DNA of 17,164 nt from Anaerolineae bacterium (GCA_016926595.1 JAFGOG010000027.1:1-17164), one strand, 5' to 3'; counted from the first letter of the stretch, positions 7,904 through 15,677 are shown. Made by a program: numbers and translations. Notes: generated from the sequence alone by a model not told the origin.

Positions 7904-9005
7904 ACTGCTGGCCGTTTTGGCGGCTTTCCTCTGGCTCGTGATCCTGCTGCTTCCGTGGCAGCCCTGGCGCAACAACGAGGTGCTGCCGCTCCCCGCAGCC
8001 GCCGGGCCCGGCGACCTGGGCGACACGACCGTGGTCATCCCTGCCCGTGATGAGGCGCGGGTCATCGGCCAGACACTGGCGGCCTTGGCCGGGCAAGGGC
8101 CAGGGCTGCGCGTTCTGTTGGTTGACGACGGCTCCGCCGACGGCACCTCTGAGGTGGCGCAGTCGGTGCCTGGGCTGAATCTCGGAGTGATTTCCGGCCA
8201 GCCGCTGCCTGAGGGTTGGTCGGGCAAGGTGTGGGCTCTCGATCAGGGCGTGCGCCGGGTCCAGACGCCGCTGACCCTGATGATCGACGCCGACGTCGTC
8301 CTCGCCCCGGGGGTGATCGCCGCCCTCAAGGCCCAGATGCGCCGCGGCGGCTACCACTTTGTGTCGGTCATGGCCTCCCTGTCCATGCGCAGCTTCTGGG
8401 AAAAGCTGCTCAACCCGTCGTTCATCTACTTTTTCAAGATGCTCTACCCCTTCCGCCTGGCCAAAACGGCCAACCCCCGTTTTTACTCCGCGGCCGGCGG
8501 CTGCATCATGCTCGAGACGCGGATTTTCCAGGCTATCGGCGGGCTGGCCTCGATCCGGGGCGAGCTGATCGACGATTGTGCCCTGGCCCGCCAGGTCAAG
8601 CGGGCCCATTTCCGCACCTGGATCGGCCAGTCGCGGGCGGTGCGCAGCCTGCGCGCCTACCATGGCCTGGGCGACATCTGGAACATGGTAGCTCGCTCGG
8701 CCTTTACCCAGTTGCGCTACTCCTTCCTCATTCTGCTGCTGACCACCTTTTTCATCGTCACCCTCTTCCTCGTCCCCGTTGCGAGCTGGGCCGTGCCGGC
8801 GCGCCAGGTGCAGGCGTTGGGCCTGTTGGCCTGGGCGATGATGGCCGCCAGCTACCTGCCCACTCTGCGCTTCTACAGCTCGAGCCCGTTGTGGGCTCTG
8901 TTGCTGCCGCTCGTCGGCCTCCTGTACGCCGGCATGACCTGGAGCTCGGCCCTGCGCTACTGGCGCGGCGAGCGCAGCCGTTGGAAGGGCCGGGTGTACC
9001 GGTAG
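7887..9005 (+). CDS. hpnB: HpnB-type hopene-associated family 2 glycosyltransferase
   Basis: This 372-residue membrane glycosyltransferase starts with a hydrophobic segment (about 5-24). Its GT2 core contains VVIPARDEA (49-57), LLVDDGSADGT (77-87) and the metal-binding DAD (134-136). A second block, RGELIDDCALARQVKRA (224-240), is followed by RAYHGLGDIWNMVARSAFTQLRYS (256-279). The combination of FWEKLLNP, YPFR, AAGGC, GELIDDCALA and GLGDIWxMVARxAxTQLRY is what I recall of the hopene-associated HpnB family. Three C-terminal membrane segments lie at about 279-300, 308-326 and 334-352. HpnB genes usually accompany squalene-hopene cyclase clusters, but its exact acceptor is not something I can state. 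None of those partners is in this window. The ATG at 7887 is the only in-frame ATG after a stop at 7863, and it lacks a clear ribosome-binding site. It follows the PBP gene by 35 bp and precedes the next gene by 4 bp. Confidence 0.82.
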   Translation: MLFIAELLAVLAAFLWLVILLLPWQPWRNNEVLPLPAAAGPGDLGDTTVVIPARDEARVIGQTLAALAGQGPGLRVLLVDDGSADGTSEVAQSVPGLNLGVISGQPLPEGWSGKVWALDQGVRRVQTPLTLMIDADVVLAPGVIAALKAQMRRGGYHFVSVMASLSMRSFWEKLLNPSFIYFFKMLYPFRLAKTANPRFYSAAGGCIMLETRIFQAIGGLASIRGELIDDCALARQVKRAHFRTWIGQSRAVRSLRAYHGLGDIWNMVARSAFTQLRYSFLILLLTTFFIVTLFLVPVASWAVPARQVQALGLLAWAMMAASYLPTLRFYSSSPLWALLLPLVGLLYAGMTWSSALRYWRGERSRWKGRVYR

Positions 9006-9009
9006 TTCG

Positions 9010-9738
9010 ATGGATCAGGAAGCTGACGGCAAGCGCTGGTACATAGCCCACATGGTGGAATTACTCGCCGAGTTCAACCAGGATGCAGCGCGGTGGCGGC
9101 CGATCCTGGCTCAGCAATGTGGGCGCGAGGCAGCCAAGGCCATGCTGCGCGCCAGCCGCGCCGAGTTCAAGGCGCTCATCCCCCACATCCCATACATCGG
9201 CGGCGAGGACAGCTACACCGGTTCGCTGGTCGAGTCGGTCCGCTGCCTGGCGCTCTACCGGGCGATGCAGCGGCAAGGCTGTACCGCCGAGGAGACGGGC
9301 AAGGTGCTGTACGACGCAGTGCTGGCGCGGCTGGATGAGCCCTCGGCGCCGCCTGCCCAACCGCTGACGGCCGAGCAATTAATGGACCGGCGCCGTCGGC
9401 GGGCTGAGTGGTCTCAGGAGCGGCGCTACCCTGCCGGCTATGTCTACAGCTTTGTCGTTGGCGACGGTGACGCGTTCGATTACGGTTACGATTTCACCGA
9501 GTGCGCCGCACAGAAGCTCTACCGCGAGCATGGGGCGGAAGAGTTTCTGCCCTTTTTCTGTTTCCTTGACTACGCCTACAGTCGGGTGTACCGGCTAGGA
9601 TTGGTCCGGACGACCACGCTTGCAGAGGGCGGCGCGCGGTGTGACCACCGCTTCAAAGCTGGACGACAGACCGAGGTGGGCTGGCCGCCGCCCTTTGTCA
9701 CTGCGGACGGGCCATCCGTGCATCCGTGTCGTGCTTGA
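9010..9738 (+). CDS. L-2-amino-thiazoline-4-carboxylic acid hydrolase-like protein
   Basis: This 242-residue protein has no signal peptide or membrane segment, so it is probably cytoplasmic. Its second half matches my recollection of the ATC-hydrolase family (PF14196). The order is FDYGYDFTECAAQKLYREHG (156-175), FFCFLDYAYSR (182-192) and the closing block LAEGGARCDHRFK (204-216). Conserved-looking residues are Cys165, Cys184, Asp187, Cys211 and Asp212. The named enzyme opens a thiazoline ring on the route to L-cysteine. Most members are assigned by this domain alone, so the real substrate here is unknown. The first half, including an Arg-rich stretch (127-131), is less informative. It begins 4 nt after the glycosyltransferase stop, which argues for co-transcription. 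An internal ATG at 9052 is an alternative start. Confidence 0.75.
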   Translation: MDQEADGKRWYIAHMVELLAEFNQDAARWRPILAQQCGREAAKAMLRASRAEFKALIPHIPYIGGEDSYTGSLVESVRCLALYRAMQRQGCTAEETGKVLYDAVLARLDEPSAPPAQPLTAEQLMDRRRRRAEWSQERRYPAGYVYSFVVGDGDAFDYGYDFTECAAQKLYREHGAEEFLPFFCFLDYAYSRVYRLGLVRTTTLAEGGARCDHRFKAGRQTEVGWPPPFVTADGPSVHPCRA

Positions 9739-9770
9739 TCCAAACATCTTTTTTCTGGGGAGGCACAACT

Positions 9771-10202
9771 ATGGCCGTCGGCTTTTTTCTAGACAAAGAC
9801 CAGCAGCCGTCGCTCGACGAGCTGCTGGCGGCGATGGGCTCCGCCGCGCCGCTGTGGGATCGGCTGGTGCAGTTTATCGCCGACACCTATCAGATGCCCG
9901 GCGAATGGAGCTTTGGCGGCAAAAAATACGGCTGGAACCTGTGGTACCGCAAAAGCGGCAAATCGCTGACCAGCCTCTATCCACAGCAGGGCCACCTGGT
10001 CGCCCAGGTGGTGCTGGGCCGCGAGGAGGGGGAGCGGGCCCTGGCCTTGTCACTGGGGGATCACGTCGGCGGGATGCTGCGCGGCACCCCGCTGCTGCAC
10101 GACGGCCGCTGGCTGTTCATCCCCGTCACCACCGAGACAGACGCCGCCGACGTGGAGCAACTGCTCCTCGTCAAGCGCCGGCCGGCAAAAAAGCCTCGCT
10201 GA
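9771..10202 (+). CDS. DUF3788-like small protein
   Basis: The 143-residue product is probably cytoplasmic. I start it at the ATG at 9771, because GGGGAGG lies about 8 nt upstream and the homologous-looking sequence begins there. An upstream ATG at 9726 would overlap the preceding gene by 13 nt and lacks a good ribosome-binding site. The segment GEWSFGGKKYGWNLWYRKSGK (44-64, with W46, W55 and W58) and the later GRWLFIPV suggest the DUF3788 family, whose function is not known. The tail is basic (KRRPAKKPR). It is the last gene of the plus-strand operon and is followed directly by an intrinsic terminator. Confidence 0.72.
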   Translation: MAVGFFLDKDQQPSLDELLAAMGSAAPLWDRLVQFIADTYQMPGEWSFGGKKYGWNLWYRKSGKSLTSLYPQQGHLVAQVVLGREEGERALALSLGDHVGGMLRGTPLLHDGRWLFIPVTTETDAADVEQLLLVKRRPAKKPR

Positions 10203-10208
10203 TCGGAC

Positions 10209-10233
10209 AGACCTGTCAGGTCTTCTTTTTGTT
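10209..10233 (+). terminator. Intrinsic terminator of the PBP-DUF3788 operon
   Basis: AGACCT (10209-10214), loop GTC and AGGTCT (10218-10223) form a perfect 6-bp stem. TCTTTTTGTT follows, giving a U-rich tail on the plus strand. It starts 7 nt after the DUF3788-like stop. The convergent gene on the other strand ends at 10232, inside the tail. There is no T-run on the minus strand, so the site is directional. Confidence 0.8.
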
Positions 10234-12643
10234 ATAATGCCGCCCGCCCCGGCAGCCGTCCGGGCCGCGGCTCTACGACCAGGCTCTCTCTCTCGGGGGC
10301 TTGGGGCTCGCGATGGACAACCACCAGCGTGATGTCGTCGAACTGGGCCTCGTTCCCGGCGAAATCGTGCAGGGCCGCCAGCAGCGCCGTCTGAGTCTCT
10401 GCCGCCGGCTGTCCTACTTGCCGTTGGGCAACCTCCAGCAGCCGGTCGCGGCCAAACAGCTCCTTGTCACGGTTTTGGGCTTCGACGACGCCGTCGGTAT
10501 ACAGCAGCAGCATGTCGTCGCGGCCGATGTGCACCTTTTCCTGGCGCCAGGTAGCGCCTTCGACCACGCCGAGAGCCATGCCGGTCCGGCCCAGGGGGCG
10601 GATGGCGGTGGCGGCGTGGGCGCTGATCAGGTAAGGTGGGTGGTGACCGGCGTTGCAGTACACCAGCCAGCCGCTGGCCGGGTCGAGGATCCCGTAAAAC
10701 AGGGTCACAAACATGCCGGCCCCGGCGTCTGACAACATCCGGGCACTGGCGGCCTGCAGTACCTGCTCGGGCGCGTCGACATGGTCGGCCGCGTAGCTGC
10801 GCACCAGGGTGCGGCTGAGCGCCATGTACAGCGCCGCCCCCATCCCCTTATCGGCCACATCGGCGATGACGATCCCCAGCCGCCCTGCCGGAAGCTGGAT
10901 AAAGTCGTAAAAGTCCCCGGCTGTTTGGCGCGCGGGACGCAGGAGCGCCGTTAGCTCCCAGCCGGGCAGACTGGGCGTTCTCGGCAGCAGGCTGGCCTGC
11001 ACCCGTCCGGCCAACGCCAGCTCTTGGGTTCGTCTGCCCACCTGCTCCAGGGCGCGGGCCGCCTGGCTTAAATAGCCGGCCAGGTGCAGCTCCCGTTCCC
11101 GCTGTTCGCCGAACCGGTTACTGCTCAGGCTGTCCTGGATGATGACCACCCCGATCGGCCGGCGGCCCAGCGTCAGAAGCGGCAGCGCGCGTTCCACGTG
11201 CTGCCCCGTCTCTGGCCCGCGCAGCGAGGCGGCTTCCCGATAAGCGCGCGCCTCCAGGCAGTCTTCCGTCGCCGCGATTTCCGCCTCCGCCGGAGCCGCG
11301 CCTGTGTAGGCGACCAGCCTCAGGGTCATCTCGTGGGTCGGCGCATGCCACACCTGCGCCTCGCCGATGCCAAAGGCAGCCGACAGGCCTCGGACCAAGA
11401 AATGCGCCGCCCGGCTCACATCCTCCGAGGCGTACATCGAGTTGATGATCGCGGTCAGCAGATCCCAGCGATACTGGTCGTTGCCCGCGTGGATGCTGGC
11501 TTCTAAATAGTCGATCGCCAGGTCCCAGCGGCCCGAAATCGTAAGCAGGTGGCCCACCCGGCCCGGGTTTAGATGCTGGGCCAGAAAGCGGCGGTAGATC
11601 TCGTTGCGTAGCCGGTAACGGCCGCCGTCGACCTTCTCCACCACCCCGGTCAGCCGCAGTGGGTCGAGGTCGGGTGACAGGGGCAGTGGTAGCTGCGACA
11701 TCGGCACCATGTCGTGCTCCAGGAGGAGCAGCACGCTGCGCACCAGGTCAGGGTCCTGCTCGATCGCCTGCACCGCCTCCTGGAGCGGGGCATAATCAGA
11801 CACCTCACTATCCAGGAAGCGGGCCGTGATCTGCTCCAATATCTCGGCTTCCAGGGCTCCGGCAGCGGCGGTCCGTGCTACCTGGACAGCATCGCGGTAG
11901 ATCCGCCACAGCAGGTTGGGATCACCCCTGGCGGCCTGGAACAGGCATTGGCGGGCCGCGTCCGACACCCGGATCCAATCGGCCTCGATCTGCTCGCGGA
12001 TGAACGCTTCGCTCTCGCTCTCCGACAGGCCACTGACAAAGACGCGCCGGGCGATGCCGCGGAACGGCGACGATTCGCCGACGGCCAGGGCTGCCAGGCT
12101 CAAGGCGCCCGACACGACGACCAATAGCCGGTGGCCCAGCGTCTGCTGCTCCATGTAGGCGGCGCGGAGCGACGTAAGCAGCGCCTGCACCAGGTCGTTG
12201 GGCAGCGCCTCGAGGTGATCCAGGATCAGGACCAGGTCAGATCGCACCTCGGCCACGGCGTCGATCAAAAAGCTGCGAAAGGCGGCGCTCGTGGCCGCCA
12301 GCGGTTCGAGGGCCGGCACCTCGCAGCTGGTGCGCTCGGCGATCCGGTCGGCGGTGAGGCGAGCCAGGGCGGCAAAGAACTCGCGCTGCGTTGTGGCTTC
12401 CAGTTCATACAGGTCGAGGTAGACGCACGGCCAGCGTAACTGCTCGGTGAGCAGCGCCTGTACCGCCTGGATCACTCCCGTCTTGCCCGAATAGCGTGGG
12501 CCGAGGATAGCGCAGTAACTGCCCTCCTGAACATACTCGACCACCTGGGTGGCCAGGTCGAGGTTCCGCCGTTGGATGGTTGGATTGTGAAAGATGGCCG
12601 CCAGGTCGATCCCGTCCTGCTTGGCTGCGCGGGCTGGGGTCAT
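10232..12643 (-). CDS. ATPase-GAF-like-PP2C fusion: RsbU/SpoIIE-type serine phosphatase with N-terminal AAA/STAND domain
   Basis: This 803-residue soluble protein has a modular layout. An AAA-like P-loop ATPase (about 20-260) has Walker A GPRYSGKT (48-55) and Walker B LVLILDHLEAL (137-147). A probable winged helix follows at about 295-358 (VEKVDGGRYRLRNEIYRRFL). A GAF-like alpha/beta region (about 395-520) leads through a helical linker to a SpoIIE-type PP2C domain (about 545-778). The phosphatase has its expected metal-binding acidic residues: D577 and D580 in GDFYD, D595 in IADVADKGMGAALYM, D717 in LYTDGVVEA and D769/D770 in FDDITLVV. It should therefore be active on Ser/Thr-phosphorylated partners, which in this family are often anti-anti-sigma proteins. 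No such partner is encoded here. The ATG overlaps the preceding gene's TGA (ATGA), and AGGAGG lies about 8 nt upstream, so the two are translationally coupled. Confidence 0.9.
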   Translation of the reverse strand: MTPARAAKQDGIDLAAIFHNPTIQRRNLDLATQVVEYVQEGSYCAILGPRYSGKTGVIQAVQALLTEQLRWPCVYLDLYELEATTQREFFAALARLTADRIAERTSCEVPALEPLAATSAAFRSFLIDAVAEVRSDLVLILDHLEALPNDLVQALLTSLRAAYMEQQTLGHRLLVVVSGALSLAALAVGESSPFRGIARRVFVSGLSESESEAFIREQIEADWIRVSDAARQCLFQAARGDPNLLWRIYRDAVQVARTAAAGALEAEILEQITARFLDSEVSDYAPLQEAVQAIEQDPDLVRSVLLLLEHDMVPMSQLPLPLSPDLDPLRLTGVVEKVDGGRYRLRNEIYRRFLAQHLNPGRVGHLLTISGRWDLAIDYLEASIHAGNDQYRWDLLTAIINSMYASEDVSRAAHFLVRGLSAAFGIGEAQVWHAPTHEMTLRLVAYTGAAPAEAEIAATEDCLEARAYREAASLRGPETGQHVERALPLLTLGRRPIGVVIIQDSLSSNRFGEQRERELHLAGYLSQAARALEQVGRRTQELALAGRVQASLLPRTPSLPGWELTALLRPARQTAGDFYDFIQLPAGRLGIVIADVADKGMGAALYMALSRTLVRSYAADHVDAPEQVLQAASARMLSDAGAGMFVTLFYGILDPASGWLVYCNAGHHPPYLISAHAATAIRPLGRTGMALGVVEGATWRQEKVHIGRDDMLLLYTDGVVEAQNRDKELFGRDRLLEVAQRQVGQPAAETQTALLAALHDFAGNEAQFDDITLVVVHREPQAPERESLVVEPRPGRLPGRAAL

Positions 12644-14142
12644 AGCCCTTCCTCCTTGACCTTGCGGAACAGATACTCCAAGTCATAGGTCTGGCGCAGC
12701 ACTTTGGTAAAGACCGGCGAGGTGAAAAAGAACTCCTTGCCCTTGTGATGCAGCACGCCGGCCAGGGTCAGAACGCTGCACGCCGCGTCGATGGCGTCCT
12801 GGGGCAGGACAATCCCCCGCCGGCGGAGCGCAGCGTCGATGAACGGGTGGGAAAAACCGCGACTTTGTGTCTCTTCCGAGCTGGCCAGCACGGCGTACAC
12901 CAACGCCTTTTCCCGGTTCTCGGTGTTCTGCATAAAAGAGGTCAAAAGGTGGCTGCGAAAGCCCTCGTCGGCATAGACGTCGATCAGGCTTTCGGGGCTT
13001 ATCTCCCGCTCGCCGGTCTGGTCCATGCGGCGAAGGAGGATGGTGCAATAGTACTGGATCAGGTTGGGATGGCCGGCCGTCTCTTCGTAGATCCGGCCAA
13101 CCACCTCGTCCTTGTTGCGAAAGCGGACGCGCAGATTCTCCATGGGGGTGACGATCAGGTCGTGGGCCTGTCGCCGGGTGAACTCGCTCAGGCGAACCTC
13201 CTGGGCAAAGTTGTAGAAAGGCGAGTCGAGCAGGTACTGCTCCTGCATCGCCTCGCGAAACCCGGCCAGCACATAGCGGCAGGCGCCCTTGTTCGACGAG
13301 GCGCGCAGCATGCGAAACAGCTCCCAGTTGCCCCGCTGCCTGACCACCAGGTTGTCGATCTCGTCTAGGCAGAAGGTGATCTTGCGTTTCTGGGCGCGGG
13401 CCATCCGCTCCAGGAAATCTGGAAAATAGAAAACATACTGCTGCATCTGGAGCCGGGGCAGCTCGCGCGGGTTGAGCTTGCGCACCACCTCGCGGATATA
13501 ATCATCGGTGGTCAGCAGATCGGAGCAGTCGAGATAGATGACCGAGGCTTCCTCCTCCTGCTCGCGAAACAGGCGCTCCACCTCGCGCAGCAGCGAAGTC
13601 TTGCCGATGCGGCGGATACCGAGGATGGCGTGGTTGGTGTCGGGATTGCCGATGATGCGCGACACCTCGTACTCGCGGCCAAAGAAACGGCTGCCGGTCA
13701 CCGGTGCCCGGGTCTCGTACGGGGCCAGGCTCGAGATCGGCACCTGGGCCGAGATCAGGTCCAGCAGCTCGCCGCTGGGCCGCCGCGACTGGAGCACCTG
13801 CTCCTGTTCGGTGCAGCCAAGCACGACGAAACTGTGCAGCGGGCTGGACAGGTACCCGCGTAGCGGCTTGCCTTCGCCGTCCAGCAGCACCAGCGTGATC
13901 TGGCGGTCGAGGCTGCGCTCGCGGGCCACGTCCAGCAGGCTCTGGGCCAGGTGCTGGGGCGTCGACGCTTCCCGGTCGGCCTTTTGCACCCAGATGACCG
14001 GCGCCTGGCTCGACAGGCGCAGCTTCCAGGCGGAAAGGTCAATGGCAAACAGCTCATACCCCAGGGCCGCCTTGCTGCGGTGCACCTGGTAACCGAGCTC
14101 TTCGCTCAGCCGGCGCAAGAACGGTGGCAGCGCTTTGTCCAT
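12640..14142 (-). CDS. AAA/STAND-type ATPase with an unassigned N-terminal domain
   Basis: This 500-residue soluble protein starts with an alpha/beta region (1-145) that I do not recognise. A P-loop ATPase of the archaeal-ATPase/Orc1-Cdc6-like type follows. FFGREYEV (153-160) introduces the domain, Walker A is GIRRIGKTS (175-183), Walker B is ITFCLDEIDNL (255-265) and a sensor-like strand is RYVLAGFREAM (289-299). GHPNLIQYYC (357-366) is typical of the lid of such ATPases. A winged-helix-like end (about 405-490) includes LHHKGKEFFFTSPVFTKVLRQ. Such proteins act as nucleotide-driven switches or scaffolds. Its stop overlaps the start of the ATPase-phosphatase gene, which suggests the two products work together. 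AGGA lies 5 nt before the ATG. No obvious promoter lies in the 95-bp gap upstream, so it may be read from the aminopeptidase promoter. Confidence 0.85.
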   Translation of the reverse strand: MDKALPPFLRRLSEELGYQVHRSKAALGYELFAIDLSAWKLRLSSQAPVIWVQKADREASTPQHLAQSLLDVARERSLDRQITLVLLDGEGKPLRGYLSSPLHSFVVLGCTEQEQVLQSRRPSGELLDLISAQVPISSLAPYETRAPVTGSRFFGREYEVSRIIGNPDTNHAILGIRRIGKTSLLREVERLFREQEEEASVIYLDCSDLLTTDDYIREVVRKLNPRELPRLQMQQYVFYFPDFLERMARAQKRKITFCLDEIDNLVVRQRGNWELFRMLRASSNKGACRYVLAGFREAMQEQYLLDSPFYNFAQEVRLSEFTRRQAHDLIVTPMENLRVRFRNKDEVVGRIYEETAGHPNLIQYYCTILLRRMDQTGEREISPESLIDVYADEGFRSHLLTSFMQNTENREKALVYAVLASSEETQSRGFSHPFIDAALRRRGIVLPQDAIDAACSVLTLAGVLHHKGKEFFFTSPVFTKVLRQTYDLEYLFRKVKEEGL

Positions 14143-14167
14143 CCCCTTCCTCTCATCTACTATCTGT

Positions 14168-14239
14168 CATTCTGAGCGAAGCGAAGAATCTGCGAAGCGA
14201 AGAATCTGCGAAGCGAAGAATCTGCGAAGCGAAGAATCT
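14168..14239. repeat. Four-copy 16-bp tandem repeat with dispersed-repeat lead-in
   Basis: GCGAAGCGAAGAATCT occurs four times without mismatch at 14176-14191, 14192-14207, 14208-14223 and 14224-14239. TCATTCTGA (14168-14175 and its flank) precedes the first copy. The lead-in plus one unit equals a TCATTCTGAGCGAAGCGAAGAATCT motif that I recall as a dispersed intergenic repeat in several environmental bacteria. The array fills most of the gap between the aminopeptidase stop and the ATPase start. Two bases of the aminopeptidase TAG lie in its last unit. Confidence 0.9.
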
Positions 14240-15608
14240 AAGACCTGACATTGATCAGCCCATACGCCCACATCACGTGCAGCACATGCTGCACCACTTT
14301 GCGATCCAGCTTGGCCCGGCTGGCCAGCGTGTCCAGGCTGCACCAGCCGCTGTCGGCGGGCAGTAAATTGTAGAGCGAGTTGGCCAGCCATGCGGTGGCG
14401 TCGTCGCCGACCGGGCAGGTCGACACCCGGCCGGGCTCGGGGCGGAGGACCCGCTGTAGCCGATAGTCGCCTGACACCGCCGCCTGCACACCTGAGCGGG
14501 CCACCTGGGCCGCCATCGCCAGCGGGCTGCCTTCCAGCCGGACACGGGCGTGGTTCTCCTGCCAGTCCGCTGTGGCGATCGACAACTGCCCGCGATCGAC
14601 GACGGTCAGCCCGTCCACCTGGACCGTCGGACTGCGGGTCACCAGGTCGCAGTGGATCGCCGACGTCACCCGGCCGCCCATGAAGGTGTTGCTGCCCAGG
14701 GCGACGTGGGCGGTGCCGGCGGCCTTTTCGTCGAACAGCATCCTGCCGGTCAGGGTGGTCACCTTTGGGTTAAGGCCGATGCCGATCTCGGCCAGGTTCG
14801 ACCAGTTCAGGTCGCCTTGGGCCTTGGCTGCCTGGATCTGGTGCTCGTCCAGCCACCGGGCGGCGGGGCTGCCCTCCGGCTCCACCTTGACCAGGCGGCC
14901 GTCGTGGAAGCGCAGCGTCAAATACTCGTCTGGCGCCAGGACGCGGCCGGGCAGCGAGCCGGTGATCGCCACCGTCCCTTCGGCGCTGCCCTCGATCGGG
15001 GCGATGTAGGTCTCGCCCGAGGGAACATTGCCCCACGCCCCGTCGGGGATCACCCCGTCGCTGGCCACTGGCAGCCGTTCCCAGCCGCCAATGTCGGCCG
15101 TCAGGGTGTGCGCCTTGCCGTCGGGGGTGTAGCTGATCAGCTCCACCTGCTGGCCATGGGCCAGGACCAGCTCCACCGCGTGGCAGTCGGCGATCAGCCG
15201 CTCCATATCGACGTCGGCCAGGTCAAAGACGTCGAGCGCCGCCCCGGGCATGTGGCCCACGCGGGTGCGGGCGCTCCACTGCGTCTCCAGCACCCGGTCG
15301 CGAAAGGCCAGCCCGTCGGGCAGCGCGGCGACGCAGATCAGGATGCCGCGCGCCTGGTGGGCCAGGCCCTGTACCGGCAGGCTCAGGTCGGCCTGGCGCG
15401 GGATGCGCCGTTGAAACGACACCGGCGTCAGCACCAGCGACGAATGGACGCCCAGGCTGTGAGCGGCCTCGGCCAGGACCATGGCCACGTCGAGCGTCGT
15501 CTCATCGAGAAAAATGACCAGGTCCTGGCCCGGCTCCAGCCCCAGGCAGCGGCGCACGATCTGGCGGGCGCCAGGGTGGATGCCGTGATCGTTTGGCGCG
15601 TTGGACAT
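14238..15608 (-). CDS. M29-type (thermophilic metalloprotease) aminopeptidase with C-terminal extension
   Basis: The 456-residue product resembles M29 (aminopeptidase T/AmpS) metalloaminopeptidases, cytoplasmic enzymes that remove N-terminal residues with a two-metal centre. The expected ligand set is visible: Glu199 in NVPSGETYIAPIEGSAEGT, Glu274 in NLAEIGIGLNP, His301 in DEKAAGTAHVALG, and His319 and Asp321 in AIHCDLV. VDGLTVVDRG (331-340) closes the usual core. The N-terminal part (1-150) is the family's variable domain. Residues about 345-456 exceed what I expect, and they end in a helix-turn-helix-like stretch, SLDTLASRAKLDRKVVQHVL (424-443). The Tyr commonly found shortly after the first ligand His seems absent (GSNTFMGG). 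I chose the ATG at 15608, with GGAGGGG 12 nt upstream; a TTG at 15629 overlaps that ribosome-binding site. It is likely first gene of a unit with the two ATPase genes. Confidence 0.85.
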   Translation of the reverse strand: MSNAPNDHGIHPGARQIVRRCLGLEPGQDLVIFLDETTLDVAMVLAEAAHSLGVHSSLVLTPVSFQRRIPRQADLSLPVQGLAHQARGILICVAALPDGLAFRDRVLETQWSARTRVGHMPGAALDVFDLADVDMERLIADCHAVELVLAHGQQVELISYTPDGKAHTLTADIGGWERLPVASDGVIPDGAWGNVPSGETYIAPIEGSAEGTVAITGSLPGRVLAPDEYLTLRFHDGRLVKVEPEGSPAARWLDEHQIQAAKAQGDLNWSNLAEIGIGLNPKVTTLTGRMLFDEKAAGTAHVALGSNTFMGGRVTSAIHCDLVTRSPTVQVDGLTVVDRGQLSIATADWQENHARVRLEGSPLAMAAQVARSGVQAAVSGDYRLQRVLRPEPGRVSTCPVGDDATAWLANSLYNLLPADSGWCSLDTLASRAKLDRKVVQHVLHVMWAYGLINVRS

Positions 15609-15677
15609 ACGAGCTTCTATCCCCTCCAAGGGCGCGGTCGATGATAGCCGACGACCGGTCCCAACAGTACGGGAGGT

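Noticed and set aside
9726..9770. Upstream ATG as start of the DUF3788-like gene
   Set aside because: It overlaps the previous gene and lacks a good ribosome-binding site, while the ATG at 9771 has GGGGAGG at suitable distance.
10233..10238. TATAAT hexamer on the plus strand
   Set aside because: It lies in the tail of the terminator, has no fitting -35 box, and would only transcribe antisense to the phosphatase gene.
14176..14239. CRISPR array
   Set aside because: The 16-bp units are directly adjacent, with no spacers between them, and there are no cas genes.
14550..15644. 364-codon open frame on the plus strand
   Set aside because: It is antisense to the M29 aminopeptidase gene, which carries all expected metal-ligand motifs. 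The plus-strand product shows no family pattern.
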